A DNA stretch of 64,000 bases from Actinomycetota bacterium (GTDB lineage: Bacteria > Actinomycetota > Actinomycetes > Nanopelagicales > Nanopelagicaceae), in assembly GCA_010023045.1 (NCBI GenBank), contig RGJX01000001.1, forward strand, positions 35,318 through 99,317, given 5' to 3'. The translations under genes were made by a program, and so were the position numbers. Below are positions 9,172 through 17,880 of this stretch, in pieces. Position 1 is the stretch's first letter. Each line of letters starts with the position of its first letter. The notes beneath the pieces are model-generated. The model was not told the DNA's origin. It searched no databases and saw only the letters and a program-made list of their open reading frames with translations.

Positions 9172-9719
9172 CGAACTAATCCATAAATAGCAATGAGAGC
9201 AAAGACTGAGTAAAGCAACGCAGTGAAGAAGAACTCTTGCCGCGCGTAATGCCAAGTTCCAAACAAGTTGATTGCAAACCAGAGGGACCAAGTCTCGTGA
9301 AATTGCCGGACCATAATTAGTTGGGTTACTGCACTTGCCACCAGCAGAAGTGAATCTGGCCATGACGCCGCTGCGCCAATATTTGCGAGGAGAGGAGCTG
9401 CCAATAGCCATAAAACGAAAGCAGCAAATAACCAGATAGCTCTCTCGTTCTTGGTCATGTAACGAGGTTCAACGCCACTGGGTTTCCAACCAAACCATCC
9501 CCAGATTGCAGCTGCGATAAAAATGAGTTGGAGAATCGCACTAGCAAGTAGATCAACTCTGTAGAAGAAGAGTCCGTAAAGGGTGCTACTAAGAATCCAC
9601 CAAGGCCATGCCCAGCGAGTACCTCGCGCTCCTAAAGTCACGGCGGTCAATGAAGTTAAGACAGAGATAAATTCCAGGTAGGAGACTTGGTATTCCCAGG
9701 CGGTAAAAAAAGTATTCAC
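9150..9719 (-). CDS. PnuC-family vitamin transporter, predicted thiamine type (PnuT)
   Basis: 189-aa membrane protein with about seven helices and PnuC family traits: the TAVTLGARGTRWAWPWWI region, and the WGWFGWKP motif near residue 75. PnuC proteins move nicotinamide riboside or related vitamins by facilitated diffusion trapped by phosphorylation; the PnuT branch takes thiamine. Thiamine is inferred here because the leader reads as a TPP riboswitch. The track's ATG at 9743 is the conserved UAAUGC of that riboswitch. The likely start is GTG 9719, preceded by AAAGGGG with good spacing. A kinase gene overlaps the 3' end. Confidence 0.85.
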   Translation of the reverse strand: MNTFFTAWEYQVSYLEFISVLTSLTAVTLGARGTRWAWPWWILSSTLYGLFFYRVDLLASAILQLIFIAAAIWGWFGWKPSGVEPRYMTKNERAIWLFAAFVLWLLAAPLLANIGAAASWPDSLLLVASAVTQLIMVRQFHETWSLWFAINLFGTWHYARQEFFFTALLYSVFALIAIYGLVRWLKIKR

Positions 9720-9725
9720 GTTTAA

Positions 9726-9812
9726 CCCCTTTCCAATTCGCATTACCGAACTGGTGTGACGGTCGACCCGAAGGTCCTCTCAGCCAACTTTTGGCTCCCG
9801 ATTGAAAAGAAG
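9726..9812 (-). promoter_or_regulatory. TPP (thi-box) riboswitch before the PnuC-family gene
   Basis: On the minus strand the leader contains GGCTGAGAGGA, the conserved CUGAGA pyrimidine-binding core, then a GACC-UUCG-GGUC hairpin, and a distal arm CCAGTTCGGTAATGCGAA with the conserved GGUAAUGC. It ends in AAAGGGG, which also serves as the ribosome site 6 nt before GTG 9719. The 5' piece CUUCUUUUC can pair with GGAAAGGGG over nine bases, so TPP binding would hide the ribosome site: translational control. Recognition is by motif only; a covariance model search has not been run. Confidence 0.8.
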
Positions 9813-9825
9813 ATTAGCATAAGCC

Positions 9826-10158
9826 GTGCTCAAGTTCGCTTACTTTGCGATGTTGCTATTCACATTTTTCGGCTCTATCTGGCTTGAGATTTTCTTGAAG
9901 GTTGGTGTACTCCGTAGATTCAAACGCGCACTTCTAAGCATCTTGCCGGTCTCGGTAATCTTTTTGATTTGGGACTATTACGCCGTTACCCAGGGACATT
10001 GGTGGTTTGATGAGAATCAAGTTGTCGGAATTTTCGGACCAAAGGGAGTGCCACTTGAGGAATTTCTCTTCTTCATCGTAGTCCCGCTCGCATCACTACT
10101 AACTATAGAAGCGGTTAGAACCCAGAAGCCAAATTGGAAATTTGGTGACGAAAAATGA
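9826..10158 (+). CDS. crtYc: Lycopene cyclase subunit, CrtYc type
   Basis: 110-aa membrane protein with three helices and the heterodimeric lycopene cyclase domain: WDYYAVTQGHWWFD and GVPLEEFLFFIVVPL (the PxEE motif). With CrtYd it forms the two-part cyclase that closes ionone rings on lycopene, giving gamma- or beta-carotene. The small split form is typical of Actinobacteria. GTG start at 9826. Its 5' end is only about 14 bp from the divergent riboswitch leader, so the two promoters must overlap. Overlaps crtYd by 4 bp (ATGA). Confidence 0.9.
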   Translation: MLKFAYFAMLLFTFFGSIWLEIFLKVGVLRRFKRALLSILPVSVIFLIWDYYAVTQGHWWFDENQVVGIFGPKGVPLEEFLFFIVVPLASLLTIEAVRTQKPNWKFGDEK

Positions 10159-10460
10159 GCTATACAGAACTTTCGATACTTAGCGTTATCTTGGTGATAC
10201 TTATTGATCGATACATCCTTAAATCTCGGCTACTTGAGAAGAAGGCATATTGGACGGCTTACGCAATCATCATCTTCTTCCAGCTTCTTACAAACTGGTG
10301 GCTAACTTCGCGCAATATTCTTAGTTATAGCGAAGCGGCAATCATTGGTTGGCGGATCGCATCTGCTCCCGTTGAAGATCTGCTCTTTGGCTTTTCCATG
10401 GTCACACTAACGATGTCGCTCTGGATCTTTTGGGGGCGCAAAGGAGTGGAGCGCGATTAG
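10155..10460 (+). CDS. crtYd: Lycopene cyclase subunit, CrtYd type
   Basis: 101-aa partner of CrtYc with three membrane helices and the cyclase motif APVEDLLFGFSMVTL. Translation is probably coupled to crtYc through an ATGA overlap. The order crtYc-crtYd is that of split actinobacterial cyclases. Whether it makes one ring (gamma-carotene) or two (beta-carotene) is not visible; the nearby CruF gene, which acts on an open psi end, implies that at least part of the product keeps one acyclic end. The gene ends in a 4-bp overlap with convergent crtB. Confidence 0.9.
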   Translation: MSYTELSILSVILVILIDRYILKSRLLEKKAYWTAYAIIIFFQLLTNWWLTSRNILSYSEAAIIGWRIASAPVEDLLFGFSMVTLTMSLWIFWGRKGVERD

Positions 10461-11365
10461 CGGGCGTTGATCGCCCTAACCCAGGCTGGCAGTGCGACCT
10501 TCATTCTTCTCAGCATTGAGGTCTTGGCACGCCGCTTAAAGATTTCATATTCAATCTTCTCTACTTCATCAACAATCCCGCAATAGAGTTCACTAGCAGC
10601 TTGGATACATGGACGTGATTCAGGTGAAAGAAACGCAATGCCTTCGTCAGATTCGCGCTGCAGTTTTCGAACGCGATCGATTTGAAACTTAAGCGCCGCA
10701 ATAATTTCAGGTGTCAGAGTTCGTCGCTCCAACATGGCTCGGTCGACGCCGAATTTGGCTAGTTCGTTCTTAGGGAGATAGACGCGACCCCGATCGAGAT
10801 CCTCATTAACGTCTCTAATGAAGTTTGCTAGCTGAAAGGCAATACCTAACTTTTCGGCAGCGATTTTTGATTCATTAAATTTTCCGGGAATTGTTCCCAA
10901 GATTGGGAGCATTTGGAGTCCAATTACCGCGGCCGAGCCGTAGACATACTCCATTAGTTCTTCAAAAGTTGCATACTCCGTTTTATCAAGATCCATAGCC
11001 ATGGAATGTAAGAATGCCTCAAAGTATGCGATTGGGATATCAAATCGTTTTACCGTATCGACCAAGGCCCTACCTATGTGATCACTACTTCTTCCAGCTT
11101 TGATATCTTGAAGTAATTGATAGCTCCAGCGCTCTAACTCAGCTCGTTTTTCTTGAGGCGAAAGTTTAGAATCTAAATCGTCGACAATTTCGTCTGCATA
11201 TCTGGCAAAGCCATATAGCGCGTGAACAAATGGTCGCTTGTTTTTCGGAAGTAAAAGAGTTGCAAGAAAGTAAGTCTTACCATGTTGGGAGTTAAGTCGC
11301 TTACACTCTAAATAAGATTGGCGCAGGGCCTCTTCTTTTATGCCCGCTGCTTCTAATTCATCCAT
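10457..11365 (-). CDS. crtB: Phytoene synthase
   Basis: 302-aa squalene/phytoene synthase family enzyme that joins two geranylgeranyl diphosphates into 15-cis-phytoene. Both Asp-rich metal-binding motifs are present: YADEIVDDLD near residue 56 and ANFIRDVNEDLDRGRVYLP near residue 180, along with the ALYGFARYADE block. Length is normal and the frame is intact. It is the last gene of a crtE-crtI-crtB transcript, with its start overlapping the end of crtI by 8 bp, and it converges on crtYd. Confidence 0.95.
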   Translation of the reverse strand: MDELEAAGIKEEALRQSYLECKRLNSQHGKTYFLATLLLPKNKRPFVHALYGFARYADEIVDDLDSKLSPQEKRAELERWSYQLLQDIKAGRSSDHIGRALVDTVKRFDIPIAYFEAFLHSMAMDLDKTEYATFEELMEYVYGSAAVIGLQMLPILGTIPGKFNESKIAAEKLGIAFQLANFIRDVNEDLDRGRVYLPKNELAKFGVDRAMLERRTLTPEIIAALKFQIDRVRKLQRESDEGIAFLSPESRPCIQAASELYCGIVDEVEKIEYEIFKRRAKTSMLRRMKVALPAWVRAINAR

Positions 11366-12756
11366 TTCCAGTAATTCGCTCTGCAGCTAACTTTCCAGAG
11401 ATTAGAACCATAGGCACTCCAACACCGGGTTGAGTTCCACTTCCTGCGAAGACGACATTCTCAAAACCTCTTGCCATGTTCCCCGGCCTAAATGGACCGG
11501 TCTGGAAGAAAGTGTGTGCGCTCGCAAAAGGCGCACCCATTTCATGTCCCATGGCCTGCCACTCTAGCGGCGTGGTTAGGTGCTCAACTTCTATGGAATC
11601 GCCAAAACCGGTATATCCGCGTGACTCCATTACTCGCACCATCTCATCTCGATAACGAGGCGCTTCGCGCTTCCATTCAATATCAGCGCTCAAGTTTGGA
11701 GTAGGGAAGAGGACGTAGTAACTCTCCTTTCCCTTTGGCGCTAGTTGCGGATCATCATGAGATGGAACGGTAACTAGCAAGCTTGGATCAGTCATTAGCC
11801 GCTTTTGATCTATCAATTCCTCGAAAACACCATCCCAAGAATCGCCAAAGTGAATGTTGTGATGTGCGATGTGGTCATACCGCTTATTTGAACCGGCAAG
11901 AAGAACTGCACAAGAAGGGGAGTAATTCAAGCGTTTAACCCGTCGCGGTGTCTTATTGAGCAGCTCTCTGTATGCAACGGGAAGGTCTGGGCTAAGAATT
12001 ATGACATCACATTCGTAGCGAGAACCATCTTCAGTAATTGCTGCATTTACACGCGAATTGTTCTTTTCAAGTTTTGTTACTTTCGAGTTGTAGTGAATCT
12101 TTACTCCATGTTTGGTCGCAGCTCCGGCTAGCGCTCGCGGTAGGGCGTGCATTCCACCTTTGGGGAAGAAGACGCCATTTACTGAGTCCATATATGCAAT
12201 TACTGCATATATTGCTAGAGCTTGTTGCGGGGAGACGCCGGCATACATCGCCTGAAATGAGTAAACCCTCTGGGTTCTTGGGTCTTTTAGAAATTGGGAG
12301 ACCTTTGGCGCAAGTCTACGAAAGCCACCGATTGCAATTAATCGAGCTAGATTGGGAGTGAGCAGATCAAAGGGGGTATCAATGTTCTTGTCGATGAAGT
12401 CATTCATCTCGTACTTGTAAAGTTTGGTTACGAAGTCCACATACTTTCGATAGCCAGCAGCCTCATCACCACCAATTACTTGGGCAATCTCATCTTCCAT
12501 CTTCTTTGTATCCGCGTGAACATTGAGGATACTTCCATCTGAATAAAAGGCTCGATACAAAGGGGAGAGGGGCAGCACCGGTATCGAACGAGTATCCATC
12601 CTTTTTTAGTAATCCATTTCGGCCACCGGGAACCGACTCACGTTCCAGAATAGTTACTTCATGTCCAGCTCCAGATAGTCGCAGAGCAGCGCTAAGGCCT
12701 GAGAGTCCAGCGCCAACTATCACTACACGATCGCGCTTGCCTTTAACTCTACGCAT
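11358..12756 (-). pseudogene. crtI: Phytoene desaturase CrtI, frame broken by an internal deletion
   Basis: Two overlapping frames together make one CrtI. The first (12756 to about 12580) has the FAD Rossmann motif VVIVGAGLSGLSAALRL, ERESVPGGRNG and DGYSFDTG. The second (from about 12580 to 11358) picks up at LPLSPLYRAFYSDGS and runs to the C-terminal FAD motif GTQPGVGVPMV. Family members have about 26 residues between those two points, so roughly 77-80 bp are absent and the frame is lost. The rest looks functional, with no other stops. It would otherwise convert phytoene to lycopene. Real inactivation would abolish the pathway unless the second desaturase replaces it; an assembly error is equally possible. 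Flanked tightly by crtE and crtB. Confidence 0.85.
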
Positions 12757-12763
12757 CTAAGTT

Positions 12764-13828
12764 TCAACTCTTTCTCTTGGTGGCAGCAAGGGCCATCTCT
12801 TTTAGGCGCTCTGCAATTTCGCCATCCAACTCTGGATTATTGAGCGCAGAGAGAGCTTGATCCAACAAGCGTCCGATCAACTCTTCGCATTCAGCGAGGG
12901 CACCCGAATCCTCTATCAATCTCTGTATTTCTGCGACTTGAATTCTGTCGAGATTTGGGTCACCTAGGTGGCGTTCGATTTTTGCTTGGGTTAGCGAATC
13001 TGAACGTTCTGCGGTCATCGCTATCAAGACGGTTCGCTTTCCCTCCCGGATATCATCGCCAGAAGGCTTTCCAGTAACACTTGATTCACCAAAGACTCCC
13101 AGGATGTCATCTCTTAGTTGAAAAGCTTCACCTAAGGGAAGTCCAAAGTCAGTTAGGGATTGTTGTAGCGATTGACTCGCTCCGGCGAGTGCCGCTCCAA
13201 AACGAAGTGGACGTTCAATCGAATATCTCCCAGATTTATAACGGGCAATCTTTCGGGCACGATCTAAATCTGATTTTCCGAGCGCTCCCTCCAAGACATC
13301 TAAGTATTGGCCAGCCATTAACTCAGCTCGCATCTCATGAAAGATTGGAATGGCTTGCTTAACTTGGGTTTCTGTGATTCCAGATTCACTAATCATTTGA
13401 TCGCTCCATGCAAGTGCTAAATCTCCAAGCAGAATTGCAGAAGCTAAACCGAATCTTTCAGAGCTACCGGCGTATTTGCTATCAATATGGAGCGCCTCAA
13501 ATCTCCTATGTAGCGAGGGCTTATTCCGCCTGGAATCAGAACCATCCATGACATCATCATGAATCAACGCACAAACATGGACGAGCTCGAGAGCGGAACA
13601 GGCTTTGAGTACTTGCGGCGAAGCTTTTGCACCGGCTCCAAGAAATCCCAGGTAGGCAAAGATGGGCCGGAATCTCTTTCCGCCATCTAAGACATACTCG
13701 GATAGCGCTTCGGCGACTGGATTTAGATGAGTATCGATTTCCCTTAATTCGGATGCTCGATTGCGTGTAAAGGATTCTAACTCCGCATCAATTGCGCTAC
13801 GAATCTCTGAGATTCCGGATAAAACCAC
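12764..13828 (-). CDS. crtE: Polyprenyl diphosphate synthase (GGPP synthase type)
   Basis: 354-aa trans-prenyltransferase, full length. The first Asp-rich motif is HDDVMDGSDSRR (residues 90-101), the second is QLRDDILGVFGE near residue 228, and the GGKRFRPIF substrate loop is present. It should elongate to geranylgeranyl diphosphate for CrtB, and it matches the place of idsA2 (Rv2173) in M. tuberculosis. GTG start at 13828, with TACCGT 6 nt upstream and no ribosome site, so probably leaderless. Only 24 bp separate it from the divergent metF. First gene of the crtE-crtI-crtB transcript. Confidence 0.92.
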   Translation of the reverse strand: MVLSGISEIRSAIDAELESFTRNRASELREIDTHLNPVAEALSEYVLDGGKRFRPIFAYLGFLGAGAKASPQVLKACSALELVHVCALIHDDVMDGSDSRRNKPSLHRRFEALHIDSKYAGSSERFGLASAILLGDLALAWSDQMISESGITETQVKQAIPIFHEMRAELMAGQYLDVLEGALGKSDLDRARKIARYKSGRYSIERPLRFGAALAGASQSLQQSLTDFGLPLGEAFQLRDDILGVFGESSVTGKPSGDDIREGKRTVLIAMTAERSDSLTQAKIERHLGDPNLDRIQVAEIQRLIEDSGALAECEELIGRLLDQALSALNNPELDGEIAERLKEMALAATKRKS

Positions 13829-13852
13829 AGCGCAACGGTACCCTCAACCCGT

Positions 13853-14698
13853 ATGCCAAGCACTCCAACTTTCTCTGTCGAATTCTTTCCGCCAAAAGAT
13901 ATGGCAGGAGAAGCTCGACTCTGGGCATCTTTAGATGCGCTTGTGCCATTTAATCCTGACTTTGTCTCGGTGACTTATGGAGCCGGTGGCAGCACGCGCG
14001 ATCGAACTATAAGAATCACAAGCGAGATCACCAAACGGACCGGACTAAAGACGGTCGCGCATCTAACCTGTGTCGGTTCTACTGAAGAAGAATTAAGGGA
14101 AACTTTAAGTAACTATCGCAACGCTGGAATAACTTCAGTACTCGCGCTTAGGGGAGACCCAGAAGGAGGACCGGCATCTAAGTGGCAAACTACCGAGGGC
14201 GGATTTGATCACGCTGATCAACTTGTAACGCTTGCTCGAGAGTTAGGTTTTGAAGTTGGCGTGGCTGCTTTCCCCGATAAACATCCAGCTTCAAGGGATC
14301 TCAATCAAGATGTGCTAGTTCTGTTGGAGAAAGAGCGACGGGGCGCTTCTTTTGCCACAACACAATTCTTCTTCGGTATTGAAAAGTATTTAGACTTAAG
14401 GGAACGACTCCAAATTGGAAATTCAAAACTCCCGATAATTGCGGGAATCCTTCCTATCACTAACGTGAAACAACTTGAGCGAATGGCGCTCTTGAGTGGA
14501 ACTCCCATCCCACAAGACATCTCGGCTCGGATAAGCGTTGTTGAAGCCACTCCTGAATTGGTGCGAGCCGAAGGCGTTGCGATTGCCAGCGAGTTGGCTC
14601 AAGATTTGATTAGTTCCGGTGCTCCGGGTCTTCACTTCTACACGATGAATTCTGCGGATTCGACCATTGAAATCGTAAAACGCGTAGGCCTTCGATGA
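13853..14698 (+). CDS. metF: Methylenetetrahydrofolate reductase family protein
   Basis: 281-aa MTHFR-fold (TIM barrel, FAD) protein. It should reduce 5,10-methylene-THF to 5-methyl-THF for methionine synthesis. Seen: SVEFFPPKD at the start with the catalytic Glu, VSVTYGAGGSTRDRT, HLTCVG, LALRGDP, and GAPGLHFYTMN near the end. The matching position in M. tuberculosis (Rv2172c) is also next to the prenyl synthase. TACCCT lies 9 nt before the ATG, again a candidate leaderless start. Overlaps the next gene by 4 bp (ATGA). Confidence 0.9.
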   Translation: MPSTPTFSVEFFPPKDMAGEARLWASLDALVPFNPDFVSVTYGAGGSTRDRTIRITSEITKRTGLKTVAHLTCVGSTEEELRETLSNYRNAGITSVLALRGDPEGGPASKWQTTEGGFDHADQLVTLARELGFEVGVAAFPDKHPASRDLNQDVLVLLEKERRGASFATTQFFFGIEKYLDLRERLQIGNSKLPIIAGILPITNVKQLERMALLSGTPIPQDISARISVVEATPELVRAEGVAIASELAQDLISSGAPGLHFYTMNSADSTIEIVKRVGLR

Positions 14699-15336
14699 GC
14701 GAAGCAATGAGTAGAGAAGAATTCTTCATAAGTTGGAGTGCGCTTCATGGCGGCGCCCAAGTTAAGGGAATCGTGCGCGCTTGGCTCATCATTAGTTTTT
14801 ACATAACTAGGCCACTAATAGTTATGAAATTCTCACCGAATTCTCTATCGCTTCTCTCCATCATCGCTGGGGTTGGATTCTTACTAGCCCTAGAAAGTCA
14901 TTGGGCAATTGCCCTTCTTGTGCTCTCACTTCTTCTTGATGGCATTGATGGCACTGTTGCAATTGCAACAGGAAAGAGCTCGAAATTTGGGGCTCTGGTC
15001 GATAGCGTTGCCGATAGATTTGTCGAAGGGCTCTGGGCGATTGCGCTCTATCTTTTGGGGGCTCCGTGGCAAATAGTTTTAACAGCCTGGTTGGCAGCCT
15101 TCGTTCAGGAATACCTACGCGCGCGGGTTGGCGGGCTTGGAGTCAATCAAGTTCTATTTGTGACTTGGTGTGAGCGACCAGTCCGAGCGACGCTGATTTT
15201 CATTCCCTTAATCGGAAGGTTATTCGATTTAGATTTATTCGAATTAGCATCCTGGATCTGGGTCACTATGCAGATAAGTAGCGCAGTAACTCTTTTTAAT
15301 TTGCTTCGATTGCAGCTGCGACAATCTCGGCGCTGA
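14695..15336 (+). CDS. CDP-alcohol phosphatidyltransferase family protein
   Basis: 213-aa integral membrane enzyme of the CDP-alcohol phosphotransferase family, which transfers a phosphatidyl group from CDP-diacylglycerol to an alcohol. About six helices are visible. The signature D-G-x2-A-R-x8-G-x3-D-x3-D reads DGTVAIATGKSSKFGALVDS, followed by VAD: all Asp residues are kept but the usual Arg is Ile. The alcohol substrate (glycerol phosphate, inositol phosphate or other) is not determined. It is translationally coupled to metF and its 3' end overlaps the convergent desaturase gene by 41 bp. Confidence 0.82.
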   Translation: MSEAMSREEFFISWSALHGGAQVKGIVRAWLIISFYITRPLIVMKFSPNSLSLLSIIAGVGFLLALESHWAIALLVLSLLLDGIDGTVAIATGKSSKFGALVDSVADRFVEGLWAIALYLLGAPWQIVLTAWLAAFVQEYLRARVGGLGVNQVLFVTWCERPVRATLIFIPLIGRLFDLDLFELASWIWVTMQISSAVTLFNLLRLQLRQSRR

Positions 15337-16807
15337 GCGCTACCAGCGGTAATCCGCCGCCCGGATGAGCAGAGCCACCAACGCAGAATAAATTTTCGAT
15401 GGGTGAGCGATTTCGTGCTCTAAAGAATGCCGAGCGCATCCCATTACTTGAAGTTCCATAGATTGAGCCACCAGGTGCTCGATATTCTCGTTCTAAGTCT
15501 GCAGGAGTTCTAATCTCCATATTAATGATTCGATTCCTAACCGATATTCCCTTGCGCTCCATCTGGGAAATGATCAGGTTGGCATACTCCTCTTTGTATC
15601 CAGACTTATTCCAATCGGTTCCATTTTCTGGATCATGCCGCGGGGCATTTATGAGAACAAACCAAGCTTCGTGATCTGGTGCAGGGACCATGTCCTGATC
15701 TTTTGGATTGCAGATATAGATGGCCGGATCTTTGGGCGGCTCATTACGCTTGAAGATTGCATCAAACTCGTCATCGTAGTTCTCTGGAAAAACCACAGTG
15801 TGATGCTTCAGATCACTCTTACCCTTTAATGAGAGCAGGAGCGAGAAGCCAGAGAGCGAAGGAGTAGCTCGCCTCAAAGCTTTGAGAGCTGGTTTTGCCT
15901 TCGGTTCTTCTTTAACTAATTCACTATAGAGTTCGGAGGCATCGGCATTTGAAATCACCAAATCACAGGCGAAATTTCTTCCATCCGTCAACGTGACCCC
16001 AGTAGCTCTACCAGCCTCAGTGTTAATGGCCGCTACAGTTGAATTTAGGTGGATTGCTACGCCCAATTCGGCGACGCGTTGCGCGAGTTTCGTTCCAAGC
16101 GTCCCAACTCCACCAGTCACATGCCAAGCTCCGAAAGCCTCTTCTACAAAAGCTATAGTCAATAGGACTGCGGGTACTTTGCGAGGATCAGATCCAGTGT
16201 AGGTCGCATATCGATCGATAATTCTTCTTAGATACTCATTATCCGTGTAGCTATTCGTCAAAGAGCGTAGCGAGCGCCAGGGTGCAATCGTAAATAGATC
16301 ATGGAAGAAACTCTTCCGCTTAAGAAAAGGAATTAAGCTTCTAAGTTCGCCTTCTATAAAACTCTCCCGAGAAGATTCCCACATCGCTTCTGCTCGAGTG
16401 AGAAGTTTGTGCCAATCACGTCCGGCTGACTCGCCAAAAGTCTCCGATATAGCTTTCACGGTACCGTTATGCGAAAGATTTGGGAATGTCACCCTCTTTC
16501 CGTCATGGAAAATGTATTCAAAAGAGGGATCAACTGCTTTCAACTCGACAAGGTGCTCAAGGCGTTTGCCGGTTTTGATAAAGAGGTCTCGATAAACGGC
16601 CGGAAGAGTCAGTAATGAAGGTCCGGTATCGAAGCGAAAACCATCTATGTTCTCTGTTTGGCACTTACCTCCCAATTTGTTGCTCGCTTCAAAGAGCGTG
16701 ACTTTGTGACCTTTTTTTGCCAATCGCGCAGCGCTGGCAAGACCCGCCATCCCGCCACCAATAACGACTATCGCCTTCGGGGTCTTAGTGGGAAAGTGAT
16801 GGCTCAT
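15296..16807 (-). CDS. CrtI/CrtD-family carotenoid desaturase
   Basis: 503-aa FAD-dependent desaturase/isomerase with an intact N-terminal FAD motif (VVIGGGMAGLASAARLA), GFRFDTGPSLLTLP, which the broken crtI lacks, and the C-terminal GGSAHPGGGLPLV motif. It is last in an operon with CruF and a CruG-like glycosyltransferase, so by analogy with cyanobacterial and Deinococcus pathways it is best read as a CrtD-type 3',4'-desaturase acting on a hydroxylated acyclic end. A back-up role as phytoene desaturase cannot be excluded by sequence. ATG at 16807 overlaps the upstream gene by 4 bp. Confidence 0.87.
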   Translation of the reverse strand: MSHHFPTKTPKAIVVIGGGMAGLASAARLAKKGHKVTLFEASNKLGGKCQTENIDGFRFDTGPSLLTLPAVYRDLFIKTGKRLEHLVELKAVDPSFEYIFHDGKRVTFPNLSHNGTVKAISETFGESAGRDWHKLLTRAEAMWESSRESFIEGELRSLIPFLKRKSFFHDLFTIAPWRSLRSLTNSYTDNEYLRRIIDRYATYTGSDPRKVPAVLLTIAFVEEAFGAWHVTGGVGTLGTKLAQRVAELGVAIHLNSTVAAINTEAGRATGVTLTDGRNFACDLVISNADASELYSELVKEEPKAKPALKALRRATPSLSGFSLLLSLKGKSDLKHHTVVFPENYDDEFDAIFKRNEPPKDPAIYICNPKDQDMVPAPDHEAWFVLINAPRHDPENGTDWNKSGYKEEYANLIISQMERKGISVRNRIINMEIRTPADLEREYRAPGGSIYGTSSNGMRSAFFRARNRSPIENLFCVGGSAHPGGGLPLVALSAEIVAAAIEAN

Positions 16808-17880
16808 ATCGCCCTACCGCGCCATTCAAGTCGTCCCATTCGCTTTAGAAAAATCGATCTAATAATCAATCCAATCCAGATTGCTATCGCTAAGGGGTGA
16901 AGAGGTGCTGAAAATATTGTTGATTTAGTCCGTGCCGCCGCTAGCAGCCTGGAGATTATTAGCGCTAAATATCCATAGAGTCCCCAACTTTCGCCTTGAA
17001 TCGCAGAAATCGCCGGATAAATTGAGGAGAAGAAAAGTATTGAGATTGCAACCAGTGCTCCTGGCGTTCCACCAAAGGCACGCCATTGTGACTTTGAGTA
17101 TCCAGCGATTAGAGAATCTGAGTCCTTGTACATCTCGCAGCTTGCAATCTTTGATCCATCTACAACCGAACCGATAGCTCCAGATTTGCGGAGTAAACGA
17201 GCTAACTCCATATCATCTATTACTTCACCCTTTATCGCCTGATGACCGCCTGCTCTTTGATAATGTGAATTGCGAACAATGAATAGTTGTCCATTGGCTA
17301 CAACCGTGCGCGGACTCTTACTCCTCTCAATTAATCTAAGTGGCAATGAAGCAAACCAGGACCATTGAAGTAATGGTTGCACGAGTTTTGCAATAGGCGT
17401 ACTAGCAATTTGGCGAGGGTAAGGAGAGATATAGTCCCAACCTTCTTTTTTGAGTAGCGCAATTGCGTCTGCGATGGCGCTCTTCTCGAGGCGAACATCT
17501 GCATCGAGGAAAACCAGAAATTCTTCACTACTGCGATTTGCAAGTTGCTGTAACGCATAGTTCTTACCGAGCCAACCCTCTGGTAATGGAGTTGCGGGGA
17601 TAGATTCAAAGCGATAATCCTTAACTATCTTCAATACTTCAGCGGTACCGTCAGAAGATTCATCATCAAGAACTCGGATTTTGAAATTGTCGAGTTGCAC
17701 TTGGGCAAAGGCTGCGGAAAGTACTCCTTCTGCGTTTTCGATTTCATTACGCATGGGAATCAAAAGCGCCACCGACTCCGATACAGGAGTTCTATTTGAC
17801 TTAACCGAGCGAGCGGTAAAGAAATTAAAGAGAGAGAAAATGAGAATCAACGAGATTAGCGCTTGGGAAAGTTGATCCAT
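16804..17880 (-). CDS. Family 2 glycosyltransferase, CruG-like carotenoid glycosyltransferase
   Basis: 358-aa GT2 enzyme with an N-terminal anchor helix (about 4-22), catalytic domain, and two or three C-terminal helices. Motifs: VLDDESSDGT, FLDADVRL (metal-binding DxD), EVIDDMELARL and KSQWRAF (the R/QxxRW-like acceptor motif). The C-terminal LEWRGRAI resembles the WRGR end of CruG-type enzymes. Placed between cruF and a desaturase gene, with overlaps on both sides, it most likely adds a sugar to the carotenoid hydroxyl. Sugar identity and acceptor position are unknown. Confidence 0.85.
   Translation of the reverse strand: MDQLSQALISLILIFSLFNFFTARSVKSNRTPVSESVALLIPMRNEIENAEGVLSAAFAQVQLDNFKIRVLDDESSDGTAEVLKIVKDYRFESIPATPLPEGWLGKNYALQQLANRSSEEFLVFLDADVRLEKSAIADAIALLKKEGWDYISPYPRQIASTPIAKLVQPLLQWSWFASLPLRLIERSKSPRTVVANGQLFIVRNSHYQRAGGHQAIKGEVIDDMELARLLRKSGAIGSVVDGSKIASCEMYKDSDSLIAGYSKSQWRAFGGTPGALVAISILFFSSIYPAISAIQGESWGLYGYLALIISRLLAAARTKSTIFSAPLHPLAIAIWIGLIIRSIFLKRMGRLEWRGRAI

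Noticed and set aside
9720-9743. Track start ATG 9743 for the PnuC-family protein
   Set aside because: This ATG is part of the conserved UAAUGC of the riboswitch; GTG 9719 has a proper ribosome site and fits the family N-terminus.
15296-16807. Calling this gene the main phytoene desaturase crtI
   Set aside because: A better crtI, though broken, lies between crtE and crtB; this gene's operon with cruF and a glycosyltransferase favours an end-group role. The alternative is kept in its entry.
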